Source: Flavobacterium soli DSM 19725
GTDB taxonomy: Bacteria > Bacteroidota > Bacteroidia > Flavobacteriales > Flavobacteriaceae
Reading direction: 5' to 3'
NCBI RefSeq assembly: GCF_000422705.1
Contig: NZ_AUGO01000006.1
Span: 336,554-400,553, forward strand
Length of the DNA stretch: 64,000 nt
The position numbers were made by a program, and so were the translations under genes. Position 1 is the stretch's first letter. Every line of letters begins with the position of its first letter. The notes beneath the pieces were generated by a model. It was not told the DNA's origin, did not search any database, and worked only from the letters and a program-made list of their open reading frames with translations. Below, piece by piece: positions 1-8,984 of this stretch.

Positions 1-801
1 AATCCCCGGAAATTCCTTAGCCGTTACACCAGCTGCCCAAATTAAGTTTTTAGTAGCAATCGTTTCACCATTCCCAAAAAAGACCGTATCTCCATCATAA
101 TCAACTACTCTTGTATTCAATTTTACGACGACTCCCATTTTGGTCAATGCATCAAACGTATCTTGTTGCGATTCCTTACTCATTGGCGAAAGTAACGCAT
201 CTCCACCATCAACTAAGTAAATATTACTGGCAGATGTAGCCAGTTCGGGATATTCTTTTAGCAAAACACCTCTTCTCATTTCGGCAAACATTCCTGAAAC
301 TTCAACCCCCGTTGGTCCCCCTCCAGCAACAACAATAGTTACTAATTTTCGTCGTTTTCTAATGTCTTTACAAATAGCTGCTTTTTCCATATTTTGCAGT
401 AATTTGTTTCGCATTTCGATGGCATCATTCAATGTTTTCATCGGAATGGCGTTTTTCTTTACATTTTCCATTCCAAAATAACTCGTTTCGGCACCAGTTG
501 CAAAAACAAGATAATCATAGCTTAATTCGCCATTGCTCAATTCAATGGTATTTTGCTCCTGATTCACTTTTATAAGTTCCCCCAAACGAAACGTGAGATT
601 TTTTTTGCCTGCAAAAAATTTCCTAAAAGGATAACTGATACTCGAGGGCTCAAGATAGGCAGTCGCCACTTGATATATTAAAGGTGGAAAAAAATTATAA
701 TTATTTTTATCGACCAAAGTCACTTCGACATCTTTCACATTCGTTAGTTCCTTTGCTAAATTTATTCCTGCAAATCCACCACCAATAATCACTATTTTCA
801 T
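1..801 (-). CDS. ndh: Type II NADH dehydrogenase (NDH-2), C-terminus cut by window start
   Basis: Flavoprotein NAD(P)/FAD-dependent oxidoreductase that would pass electrons from NADH to quinone at the inner face of the cytoplasmic membrane without pumping protons. The start codon is at 801 and the 267 visible codons stay open to the window edge, so the C-terminal part is missing. The protein opens with a Rossmann dinucleotide site (VIIGGGFAG, residues 4-12), followed by a VDKNNYNFFPPLIYQVA stretch characteristic of NDH-2, and a second nucleotide site (VVAGGGPTGVE) around residue 155. It is divergent from the exporter gene at 1095. The NDH-2 assignment rests on motif order; a related ferredoxin or thiol reductase is less likely. 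Confidence 0.88.
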   Translation of the reverse strand, partial: MKIVIIGGGFAGINLAKELTNVKDVEVTLVDKNNYNFFPPLIYQVATAYLEPSSISYPFRKFFAGKKNLTFRLGELIKVNQEQNTIELSNGELSYDYLVFATGAETSYFGMENVKKNAIPMKTLNDAIEMRNKLLQNMEKAAICKDIRKRRKLVTIVVAGGGPTGVEVSGMFAEMRRGVLLKEYPELATSASNIYLVDGGDALLSPMSKESQQDTFDALTKMGVVVKLNTRVVDYDGDTVFFGNGETIATKNLIWAAGVTAKEFPGI

Positions 802-1053
802 ACAAGTTTATTTAAATTTTGAACTTTAGTTAGCTTTTTTTGTTGTTTTATTTCGGCTAAAATTCATCTTTTAAAGTTAAATAAAAATCAGCAAATGATC
901 GCTAAACCAATGCTTTTTTATCGAAAAATTAATAAAAACATTTCTTTTTAATCAATTGATTTTCGCTTATTGATATTTGTATCGACTTTACTTCAATAAT
1001 AGAATCAAAAATCATAAACTTATATATTTTTCTGAATCAAGAATTCCAATGCT

Positions 1054-1061
1054 TATCTTTG
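1054..1061 (+). promoter_or_regulatory. Putative -7 promoter box (TATCTTTG)
   Basis: TATCTTTG matches the Bacteroidota sigma-ABfr -7 consensus TAnnTTTG and lies 33 bases before the ATG of the exporter gene. I see no clear -33 TTTG at the expected spacing, so this is a one-box call. The rest of the 802-1094 gap is A/T-rich and shows no gene. Confidence 0.45.
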
Positions 1062-1094
1062 CATTTTTATAATTAGCCCTTCCCTATTTTTATA

Positions 1095-2294
1095 ATGGAC
1101 AAAAAAAAATACTTCTCGCTCATTCTAGTTTTAGGTTCTTTAACCGCTCTTGGCCCATTTTCTATCGACATGTATCTTCCTGGTTTTAGTGCAATTGCAA
1201 AAGATCTGAATACAACAGTAAATAGTGTTTCCCTTTCTTTATCAAGCTATTTTATCGGGATTTCAGCTGGACAGTTGCTTTACGGACCATTATTGGATCG
1301 TTTTGGAAGAAAAAAACCACTCTATATTGGGCTTCTAGTTTACATTTTGGCATCTCTCTGTTGTGTTTTTGTAACCGATATTGATAGTTTCATAATACTT
1401 CGTTTAATACAAGCCGTAGGAAGCTGTGCCGCTTCTGTTGCAGCAATGACAATGGTTCGCGATTTATTTCCTGTAAAAGAAACCCCAAAAGTTTTTGCAA
1501 AATTAATGCTGGTTTTAGGGCTTTCGCCGATGTTAGCTCCAACGATTGGTGGTTATGTAACAGCCGATTTTGGCTGGCATGCCGTTTTTATAATCCTAAC
1601 CTTAATGGGTTTTGCAATTTTAACTGCCGTAAAATTTGCCTTGCCAAGTAATTATAAGCCTGACACAACCATTTCTTTGAAACCAAAACCTATTATTGCC
1701 AACTTTTTATTGGTTTTAAAAGAACCTCAATTTTATACTTATGCTTTTACAGGTGCCGTAGCATTTGCTGGATTATTTACCTATGTTGCTGGTTCACCCA
1801 TGATTTTTATGGACATATATAAGGTAGATGAAAAAACATACGGTTGGATTTTTGCACTATTATCTATAAGTTTTATAGGCTCAAGCCAATTAAATTCATT
1901 GCTGCTTAGAAAATATTCGAGCGAACAATTGATTCGCGTAGCTTTAATTTCGCAATCCATCATTAGTGTGTTTTTTCTAATTGGTGTGATGAATGGCATC
2001 TTTAATTTATACGGAATCATCGCCATGTTTTTCCTTTATCTTTCTTGTCTAGGATTGGCTAGCCCTAATACCGCCGGACTCTCGCTAGCTCCTTTTGCAA
2101 AAAATGCAGGAAGTGCATCGGCTCTGATGGGTGCTGTTCAAATGATTTTGGGGTCAATTGCTTCAATTGCTGTCGGAATTTTCGTTAAAGATTCAATGAC
2201 ACCTATAACCTTAATTCTATTGATGTCTTCTACCCTAGCCTTATTAATTTTGACCATCGGAAAAAGAAACATCAAAAAAACGCAAAAAAATTAG
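1095..2294 (+). CDS. Bcr/CflA-family multidrug efflux MFS transporter
   Basis: A 399-residue, 12-helix major facilitator protein of the drug:H+ antiporter class (Bcr/CflA subfamily), expected in the cytoplasmic membrane exporting drugs such as bicyclomycin or chloramphenicol-like compounds. The N-terminus contains the subfamily signature around residues 19-30 (LGPFSIDMYLPG), the first loop carries MFS motif A (GPLLDRFGRKK, about 64-74) and an antiporter-type motif follows in helix 5 (GLSPMLAPTIGG). Length is normal for the family. It is a single gene with its own likely promoter. The actual substrate cannot be read from sequence. Confidence 0.87.
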   Translation: MDKKKYFSLILVLGSLTALGPFSIDMYLPGFSAIAKDLNTTVNSVSLSLSSYFIGISAGQLLYGPLLDRFGRKKPLYIGLLVYILASLCCVFVTDIDSFIILRLIQAVGSCAASVAAMTMVRDLFPVKETPKVFAKLMLVLGLSPMLAPTIGGYVTADFGWHAVFIILTLMGFAILTAVKFALPSNYKPDTTISLKPKPIIANFLLVLKEPQFYTYAFTGAVAFAGLFTYVAGSPMIFMDIYKVDEKTYGWIFALLSISFIGSSQLNSLLLRKYSSEQLIRVALISQSIISVFFLIGVMNGIFNLYGIIAMFFLYLSCLGLASPNTAGLSLAPFAKNAGSASALMGAVQMILGSIASIAVGIFVKDSMTPITLILLMSSTLALLILTIGKRNIKKTQKN

Positions 2295-2332
2295 TTTCTC
2301 ATTTAATTGTTTAGATATATCAACTAAAATTA

Positions 2333-2340
2333 TATTTTTG
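2333..2340 (+). promoter_or_regulatory. Putative -7 promoter box (TATTTTTG)
   Basis: TATTTTTG fits TAnnTTTG, 20 bases before the ATG at 2361. A possible -33 TTG lies at 2307-2309 with a 23-base spacer, at the long end of what is accepted. It suggests the small membrane protein has its own transcript rather than reading through from the exporter. Confidence 0.45.
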
Positions 2341-2360
2341 CTCTAAATCAAGTTTTACAA

Positions 2361-2882
2361 ATGGATACTACAAAAATCATCGAGTTACTAAGCTATACTT
2401 TACCTGCCATAATCACTGGAGGTGTTGCCTATTTTTTATTTACATCTTATTTCAAGGACCAGCAAAATACCAGAAGATGGTTGTTGCAGAAAGAAGCTCA
2501 AAAAGATGCATTGCCTTTGCGTTTGCAAGCTTACGAACGATTGTCACTTTTTTTGGAACGTATCAATCCATCGAAATTATTGATTCGGGTTGCTCCAATT
2601 TCTAATGATAAAAATGATTATGCCAATTATATCATTGCACAAATTGAACAAGAATTTGAGCATAATTTGACGCAGCAGATTTATATCTCGAATGCGTGCT
2701 GGAATTATATCTCGACTGCAAAAAATGCAACCATTCAAATGATTAGAAAGGCTTCTACATTAGAAACTGTTAAAGATGCAAACGATTTGAGGGAAGTAAT
2801 CTTGAAAGATTTATTCGATAAAGAAGTTCCAAGCAATGCCGCTTTGGCGTATATCAAAAATGAAGTGAGCGAATTATGGTAG
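2361..2882 (+). CDS. Conserved membrane-anchored protein of unknown function
   Basis: A 173-residue protein with one N-terminal transmembrane helix (about residues 9-30) followed by a charged, helical cytoplasmic-type domain (KDQQNTRRWLLQKEAQKDALPLRLQAYERL opening split over residues 32-60). The composition resembles small conserved Flavobacteriaceae proteins without assigned function; I do not recognise a catalytic motif. Its stop codon overlaps by 9 bases the end of the convergent patatin gene (2874), so the two transcripts must run into each other. No function is claimed. Confidence 0.7.
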   Translation: MDTTKIIELLSYTLPAIITGGVAYFLFTSYFKDQQNTRRWLLQKEAQKDALPLRLQAYERLSLFLERINPSKLLIRVAPISNDKNDYANYIIAQIEQEFEHNLTQQIYISNACWNYISTAKNATIQMIRKASTLETVKDANDLREVILKDLFDKEVPSNAALAYIKNEVSELW

Positions 2883-3779
2883 TTTATTCTCACTCATAAC
2901 TTCACTTTTGTTTTGAGCATATTCAAAACCGTCGTGCCACCACTTTTTCATTTGTTTCTTATTAAAAATCAAAGCATTATCAGTTAGTTTTATCGGAGTA
3001 TGGTAAAGATTTAATTTTACATCTTTATTTTTAGCCGATAATTTTCCTATCGTAATATCGTGCTTTTCAACCTGATCCAGCAAAATTTGGAATAAATCGA
3101 CCATCAATGAAAAGGGATTTTTCCCGATGATTCTAGGAGCAGTTTGGGTTTCGGTTTCCAAAACAATCACATCAATTTCTGTCGCACCACGATTAATGGC
3201 TTCACGAATTGGAACCAGGCTCGAAAATCCGCCGTCGCCATATTCGCATTCGTTTTTGGTAACCAAGCTCATAAAAGGAATGTAGTTACAGGAAATCCAA
3301 ATCCAATCGCAAAATTCCTCGTATTCAAAATCACGAATGCACTTGTATTCGACATCATTCTTGGACAAATTGGTAACCGTGATGACAATATTACAATTCG
3401 AAGATTTTAGTTGATTGAATTCTGCCAAAGAGAAATTCTGCTTGATGTATTTCTTTAAATTTTGGCTTTCGCCGAAAGTTCGCTTGCCCTTAAAAAACTG
3501 CTTGATTACATTTAAGTGATTGATAGTCACAATATCAACTTCATTTTTTTGCTTGATCACAAACGGATTAATACTGAAAATTTTTTCCATATTGACATTC
3601 GTATAAATGTCATAAATTTTATCAATATTTCCCAAAGCCAAGTGCGGAATCAGCAAACTACCTGTTGAAGTTCCCAACAATAAATCATATTGGTATTTCT
3701 TTTCCTGCATCAAATATTGGGCAACACCACCAGCAAAAGCACCTTTACTTCCACCTCCTGAAATGACTAATGCTCTCAT
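2874..3779 (-). CDS. Patatin-like phospholipase family protein
   Basis: A 301-residue serine acyl hydrolase of the patatin family, expected to cleave phospholipid or neutral-lipid acyl chains with a Ser-Asp dyad. The oxyanion-hole motif GGGSKGAFAGG is at residues 8-18, the nucleophile elbow GTSTG at 36-40 (Ser38), and the dyad aspartate sits in DGG at 182-184. The short single-domain form resembles bacterial RssA/YjjU-type proteins rather than the outer-membrane PlpD fusions. There is no signal peptide, so it is probably cytoplasmic. Its start codon overlaps the stop of the upstream M1 peptidase gene by 4 bases, indicating translational coupling. Confidence 0.88.
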   Translation of the reverse strand: MRALVISGGGSKGAFAGGVAQYLMQEKKYQYDLLLGTSTGSLLIPHLALGNIDKIYDIYTNVNMEKIFSINPFVIKQKNEVDIVTINHLNVIKQFFKGKRTFGESQNLKKYIKQNFSLAEFNQLKSSNCNIVITVTNLSKNDVEYKCIRDFEYEEFCDWIWISCNYIPFMSLVTKNECEYGDGGFSSLVPIREAINRGATEIDVIVLETETQTAPRIIGKNPFSLMVDLFQILLDQVEKHDITIGKLSAKNKDVKLNLYHTPIKLTDNALIFNKKQMKKWWHDGFEYAQNKSEVMSENKLP

Positions 3780-5854
3780 ATTTTTTCGTTTAGCAATCGG
3801 TTCAACTGAAATTGTTCGTTCTCTGGAAGTTCGGAAATAATTGACTCAAAATACTTTCTGTGCTTGTCACTTTTCAACAAAGCTCGGATATTATCCCTCG
3901 AATATTTCGAAAATTGCCATCTGTGACTTACTAATCCGTTTACCAAAAATTTCATCGGATTGATATCGTTTTTATCCAAATATAAAAGCTTTGTCAAGGC
4001 ATTTTGTCGGAGTGTACTTTCATAATTTGGCGAAGCATAATGCAACAATTCTTCATAAAACTGCACTTTGTTTTCTTGCTCATAATCTTTGGCTCTTAAA
4101 GCAAGAGTCAACCAAAGTACCCGAAGATTTTTATCATTGAAACCTACCCAAGTTTTCGTCTTATCCAACAACCATTTTTGTTGCTCAGGAAACTCTGAAA
4201 AATAAACATTCAAGGCAATTTCTTTGGTAATATAAGAATCGTCATCCAACAACGTTTCATATTGGGATTTAAAATCTGCTGGAACCTCACGCATTGTTTT
4301 GGCAATTGCTTGACGCGTTTTGAAATCTTTTGTTTGCATGGCAATCTTCAAAAAATCGGCTTTTTCTTCGTAAGGCAAATCCTGTAATTGATAAATAATT
4401 TCTTCTTTTATAGGATAAAAAACATCAGATTTTAAGAGTGCTTCAATTTCATTTATCTTTTGAGCAAACGGCATATCTTTCAATTCCGAAACTTCAAAAT
4501 ACTTTTGGATGAATTTATTTTTATTTAAGATTGCCATCGCTTCTTTCACTTGAAAAACAGGACTTTCCAACCAAAGCTGTTGGAATTTCTTCGTATCGTA
4601 CTTTGAAACTCTATTGATTTCTGATAAAAAATTATCTGTGTTTACATTTTTAAAACCATACTTTTTCAAGTAACTTTTTACCGCTTTTTGAAAATTTTTA
4701 GCTCCAACGTTTTCACGCAAAACATGCAAAGCCCAAGCTCCTTTTTGGTAAAACGTCAGCGAACTTGCCTTTTCATTCAAAATCGGTATTGTATCTGTTT
4801 TGGAAGCTTGTTGCAATCGTTCAGCAATTTCATACATTTCCCAATTAAAATGGTCTTCGCCAAAGAGTTCCTTCTCGGCCAAAAGTGCATAATACGTTGC
4901 AAAACCTTCCTGAAGCCAATGATGCTTTCCCGAAGTTGCCGTAATCATGTCGCCAAACCATTGATGTGCCAATTCGTGGGCATTTACATTGATGTAAGTC
5001 AGATCATTAAAACCGATTTTATCTACTACATAATATTGCGAAAATATCGTGGAAGTCGTGTTTTCCATTCCGCCATACAAAAAATCCTTTGCCGGAATCT
5101 GACGGTAGATTTCCCACGGATAATTTACGCCAATTTCCTTTTCGAAAAAATCAAAAATTTGTTTGGTATAGCGATAAGTTGGTTCAAATTTCGAAACATC
5201 TTCGGGAGAAATATAATTTTCCAAAGGAGTTCCTGATTCTGAAGTAAGGGTTTGTTTTTCGAATTTTCCAATGGCAAGCATCAATAAATACGAGCTCATC
5301 GGTTTTTTCATTTTATAATTCCAGATAAAATTATTTCCGCTTTCGGCTTTGCTATCTAGAATTCCATTTGAAACAACTTCATACTTTTTATCATAATTGA
5401 TTGTCATGCTAAAGATGACTTTTTCATTCATATCATCAAAACTTGGAAACCAATGACTGGTGTATTTTCCTTGACCTTGTGTCCAAATCTGCATGTTCTC
5501 CCCTTCTCCAACAAAATACATGGTTTGCTTTGGAGTAGCAGAATATTCGAAACTTACTGTGTTTTTTCCCTTCTTGAAACCTTCAAAAAGCAATACTTCT
5601 TTCGTTGAATTCTTAAAGTTGCAGATTTTATTATTGATTTTTATTTCTTCGAAATTCATGTTCTTGGCATCTATCCGAATCGTATCAATTTTTGAAAGCA
5701 CCTCAAATGTATAATTGACAGTTCCCGACACCTTTTTTTCGATAGGATTTACCGAAATTACAGCATCAACTGTTTTAAAATCAACTGATTTAGTTTGTTG
5801 CGAAAAAAGAAAATAAGGAAAAAAAAGTATAAAAAAAAGAAGTTGCTTCATCAT
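3776..5854 (-). CDS. M1 family metallopeptidase (aminopeptidase N-like), secreted
   Basis: A 692-residue zinc aminopeptidase of family M1. A signal peptide occupies about residues 1-18. The exopeptidase motif GGMEN is at 261-265 and the zinc site HELAH at 293-297 with the distal Glu at 316 (NEG-equivalent LQEGFATY). The C-terminal third is helical, HEAT-like. Because of the signal peptide it should act in the periplasm or at the surface, releasing N-terminal residues from peptides. It is followed, with a 4-base overlap, by the patatin gene. Length is shorter than E. coli PepN (about 870) but usual for Bacteroidota M1 proteins. Confidence 0.92.
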   Translation of the reverse strand: MMKQLLFFILFFPYFLFSQQTKSVDFKTVDAVISVNPIEKKVSGTVNYTFEVLSKIDTIRIDAKNMNFEEIKINNKICNFKNSTKEVLLFEGFKKGKNTVSFEYSATPKQTMYFVGEGENMQIWTQGQGKYTSHWFPSFDDMNEKVIFSMTINYDKKYEVVSNGILDSKAESGNNFIWNYKMKKPMSSYLLMLAIGKFEKQTLTSESGTPLENYISPEDVSKFEPTYRYTKQIFDFFEKEIGVNYPWEIYRQIPAKDFLYGGMENTTSTIFSQYYVVDKIGFNDLTYINVNAHELAHQWFGDMITATSGKHHWLQEGFATYYALLAEKELFGEDHFNWEMYEIAERLQQASKTDTIPILNEKASSLTFYQKGAWALHVLRENVGAKNFQKAVKSYLKKYGFKNVNTDNFLSEINRVSKYDTKKFQQLWLESPVFQVKEAMAILNKNKFIQKYFEVSELKDMPFAQKINEIEALLKSDVFYPIKEEIIYQLQDLPYEEKADFLKIAMQTKDFKTRQAIAKTMREVPADFKSQYETLLDDDSYITKEIALNVYFSEFPEQQKWLLDKTKTWVGFNDKNLRVLWLTLALRAKDYEQENKVQFYEELLHYASPNYESTLRQNALTKLLYLDKNDINPMKFLVNGLVSHRWQFSKYSRDNIRALLKSDKHRKYFESIISELPENEQFQLNRLLNEKI

Positions 5855-5956
5855 AAAATAAATATGAACTTCAAAGTTACAAAGCTTTGTAAAAATCTTC
5901 GTCCTTTTTTAGAATATTTTAATGACTTGAAAAGTGAGACTTTTAAGTTTATTCGA

Positions 5957-6502
5957 TTATCGTTCTTCAAACATTTTCAAGAGTTGCGTAACGGTATTCC
6001 AATTTCTAATAGTTGATGTAACGTTCAATTTCTTCTCGATATATTTTTGGTCAAATCGCGTTTTTCCAGCTCCAACCGCATATTTGATGTAAATTCTGTT
6101 TTCATCAATTGCCACTTCATCAGGCTTAAACTGACTCATTTTTAAATCGTTGATACTTTCTTTTTTTAATGGAATAGAAACAAAAGAGACATATAATTTT
6201 TTAATATCAACTTCCTTTTCTTTCAAGAAAGGATTGTTTTTAAAGCAAGCTGACAAATCTTCCTTATTAATGACGATAACAGGAACTTCGTGTCCAAAAA
6301 CCTTGAAGATTTCCTGTTTGATGAGGAAACCAACCTTAGGAGCATTTTCTTCTTCGGTATCCACAAAAACATTACCCGATTGGATATAAGTGGTTACATT
6401 TTGAAAACCAATGGCTTCCAAGGTCGTCTTCAAAGCTTCCATTTTAATCATATTATGTCCAGAAACATTGATGCCACGAAGTAATGCGAGATGAGTTGTC
6501 AT
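5957..6502 (-). CDS. DUF1697 domain-containing protein
   Basis: A 181-residue soluble protein matching the DUF1697 family: the N-terminal LLRGINVSGHNMIKM segment (residues 7-21) followed by the QSGNVFV motif (about 42-48) is the signature of the family. Its biochemical function is not established. The 102 bases between it and the M1 gene, and its own strand position, suggest an independent transcription unit. Family assignment is strong; role unknown. Confidence 0.87.
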   Translation of the reverse strand: MTTHLALLRGINVSGHNMIKMEALKTTLEAIGFQNVTTYIQSGNVFVDTEEENAPKVGFLIKQEIFKVFGHEVPVIVINKEDLSACFKNNPFLKEKEVDIKKLYVSFVSIPLKKESINDLKMSQFKPDEVAIDENRIYIKYAVGAGKTRFDQKYIEKKLNVTSTIRNWNTVTQLLKMFEER

Positions 6503-6552
6503 TTTTTGAATTTAATTTGAATCAAATATATCATAAAAAATCAAACCATTAG

Positions 6553-6568
6553 TCCCGAAGCTTCGGGA
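6553..6568. repeat. TCCCGAAGCTTCGGGA palindrome, copy 1
   Basis: A perfect 16-base palindrome between the DUF1697 gene and recG. The same or nearly the same sequence occurs at 10081-10096, 40425-40440 and 48811-48826. The adjoining DNA (6661-6692) also contains imperfect direct repeats built on ATTGAAAGATTGAAAA. Confidence 0.75.
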
Positions 6569-6755
6569 AAGAAAATTAAGACTTAATGAACCTTAATCTC
6601 TTAATGGTTCTAAAAAAATCCATTTTAAAATTTCCCAATTAAAAACTATCTTCGCTTTAGATAATTGAAAGATTGAAAAATTGAAAGATTTTACAGTTTT
6701 TTTTCGATAAAGCTATTTTCAAATTACAGAATCAACACATTTTCAAATCAACCAA

Positions 6756-8861
6756 ATGTCCAATAATCTCCTCCAAACTCCAATCGAATATCTAAAAGGT
6801 GTTGGCCCGAATCGTGGCGAACTGCTTCGAAAGGAACTGGGGATTCATAAATACCAAGACTTAATCAATTTATTTCCAAATAGATATATTGACAGGACTC
6901 GTTATTATAAAATCAACGAACTTCAAAACAATAATGCCGAAGTTCAGATTATTGGAAAAATCATCAACATCAAAACCGTCGAGCAAAAACGAGGAAAACG
7001 TCTTGTAGCAACTTTTGTGGACGATACCGGACAAATGGAACTGGTGTGGTTTCAAGGTCACAAATGGATTCGCGAAAGTTTGAAATTAAATGTTGTGGTA
7101 GTAATTTTCGGAAAATGCACTTCTTTCAACGGATTGTTCAACATGGCACATCCAGAAATTGAATTGCTTTCGGAACATGAACAGAGCCTTCGTTCAGCAA
7201 TGCAACCCGTTTATCCATCGACAGAAACACTTACCAACAGAGGACTCAGCAATAGAGCCATCAATAAAATGATGCAACAATTGTTTCTGGAAACCCAAGC
7301 ATTGTTCAGCGAAACCTTGCCCGATTATTTGGTGAATGAATTGAAATTGATTCCGAAAAATGTAGCGTTATTCAACATACATTTTCCAAAAAGTGCCGAT
7401 CTTTTGGCGAAAGCCCAATTCCGATTGAAGTTTGAAGAATTGTTTTTTATTCAATTGCAATTGATCACTAAAAATCTGATTCGAAAACATAAAATCAAAG
7501 GACATCCTTTTGATAAAGTAGGCGAAAATTTCAATGATTTCTTTAAAAATCATTTGCCTTTCGACTTGACAAATGCCCAAAAAAGAGTGATCAAGGAAAT
7601 CCGAAACGATATGGGAAATAATGCCCAAATGAACCGTTTGCTTCAAGGAGATGTGGGTTCAGGAAAAACAATTGTGGCTTTGATGAGTATGCTTTTGGCC
7701 TTGGACAATGGCTTTCAGGCTTGCTTGATGGCACCAACAGAAATTCTCGCCAATCAGCATTTTAAAGGGCTTACGGAATTGGCTCAAAATCTAGACATCA
7801 ATATAAAAATACTGACAGGTTCTACAAAAACTGCCGATAGAAAAATAATTCATGAGGAACTGGAAAACGGCACTTTACACATTCTTATCGGAACACATGC
7901 TTTACTTGAAGATAAAGTACAATTTCACAACCTTGGTCTTGCCGTAATTGATGAACAGCATCGTTTTGGCGTTGAACAAAGATCTAAACTTTGGAAAAAA
8001 AATGATATCCCGCCTCATATTTTAGTGATGACTGCCACACCAATTCCGAGAACTTTGGCGATGAGTTTGTATGGCGATTTAGATATTTCCGTGATTGATG
8101 AATTACCTCCTGGTCGAAAACCAATAGAGACTGTTCATAGATTTGATTCTAATCGATTGAAAGTTTGGAAATTTATCAAGGATGAAATTGCAAAAGGCCG
8201 ACAGATTTATATTGTTTATCCGTTGATTCAAGAATCTGAAAAAATGGATTATAAGGACTTGATGGACGGTTATGAAAGTATTTCCAGGGATTTTCCGTTG
8301 CCCGAATATGCAATTTCCATCGTTCACGGAAAAATGAAACCAGCCGACAAGGATGCCGAAATGGAACGCTTTTCTAAAGGTAAAACCCAAATTATGGTGG
8401 CAACAACCGTTATTGAAGTTGGCGTGAACATTCCAAATGCAAGTGTGATGATTATAGAAAGTGCCGAACGTTTCGGGCTTTCGCAACTTCATCAGCTTCG
8501 TGGTCGGGTTGGTCGCGGAGCTGAACAGAGTTATTGTATTATGATGACTTCGCATAAACTTTCCAGCGATAGCAAAATCCGAATGGAAACGATGGTTCGA
8601 ACCAATGATGGTTTCGAAATTGCCGAAGTAGATTTAAAACTTCGTGGTCCAGGCGATTTGATGGGAACTCAGCAAAGTGGTGTTTTAAACCTTCAAATAG
8701 CTGACATTGTCAGAGATAAAGACATTCTTCAATTAGCAAGGCATCACGCTATGAAAATTCTCAAAGACGATGCTCCAATGGAAAAACCTGAACATCAAAC
8801 CTTAAGAAGAGTGTTTCTTGAACTTTCAAAAAAGAAAAACATCTGGAATTATATCAGTTAG
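6756..8861 (+). CDS. recG: ATP-dependent DNA helicase RecG
   Basis: A 701-residue superfamily 2 helicase that reverses stalled forks and branch-migrates recombination intermediates. It has the N-terminal wedge/OB-fold domain (about residues 50-150, QIIGKIINIKTVEQ), helicase motif I GDVGSGKT (about 294-301), the DEQH box (DEQHRFG, about 398) followed by motif III TATPIPRTL, and the C-terminal helicase lobe with motif VI QLRGRVGRG and the RecG-specific TRG region (DLKLRGPGDLMGTQQSG). Length is normal. It stands alone between the DUF1697 gene and the RND operon. The preceding 253-base gap carries only repeats and a weak TATCTTCG -7-like site near 6647. Confidence 0.97.
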   Translation: MSNNLLQTPIEYLKGVGPNRGELLRKELGIHKYQDLINLFPNRYIDRTRYYKINELQNNNAEVQIIGKIINIKTVEQKRGKRLVATFVDDTGQMELVWFQGHKWIRESLKLNVVVVIFGKCTSFNGLFNMAHPEIELLSEHEQSLRSAMQPVYPSTETLTNRGLSNRAINKMMQQLFLETQALFSETLPDYLVNELKLIPKNVALFNIHFPKSADLLAKAQFRLKFEELFFIQLQLITKNLIRKHKIKGHPFDKVGENFNDFFKNHLPFDLTNAQKRVIKEIRNDMGNNAQMNRLLQGDVGSGKTIVALMSMLLALDNGFQACLMAPTEILANQHFKGLTELAQNLDINIKILTGSTKTADRKIIHEELENGTLHILIGTHALLEDKVQFHNLGLAVIDEQHRFGVEQRSKLWKKNDIPPHILVMTATPIPRTLAMSLYGDLDISVIDELPPGRKPIETVHRFDSNRLKVWKFIKDEIAKGRQIYIVYPLIQESEKMDYKDLMDGYESISRDFPLPEYAISIVHGKMKPADKDAEMERFSKGKTQIMVATTVIEVGVNIPNASVMIIESAERFGLSQLHQLRGRVGRGAEQSYCIMMTSHKLSSDSKIRMETMVRTNDGFEIAEVDLKLRGPGDLMGTQQSGVLNLQIADIVRDKDILQLARHHAMKILKDDAPMEKPEHQTLRRVFLELSKKKNIWNYIS

Positions 8862-8940
8862 CATTTTTTTGGTTAAAAATTTAACACACAACAACTGTTA
8901 AAATAAAATTAACTTCAAAAAGAGTACCGTTTATAACCGT

Positions 8941-8948
8941 TAGTTTTG
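8941..8948 (+). promoter_or_regulatory. Putative -7 promoter box of the RND efflux operon (TAGTTTTG)
   Basis: TAGTTTTG fits TAnnTTTG and lies 36 bases before the adaptor start codon. It is the only such box in the 123 bases between recG and the efflux operon. No convincing -33 element and no repressor gene are adjacent, so how the pump is regulated is not visible here. Confidence 0.45.
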
Positions 8949-8984
8949 TTGAAAACTAAATAGTATCCCTTCTTTTATAACATT

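Noticed and set aside
8103..8555. 150-codon antisense frame within recG
   Set aside because: It lies wholly inside an unambiguous recG on the other strand and its translation has no family signature; such shadows are common in A/T-rich coding DNA.
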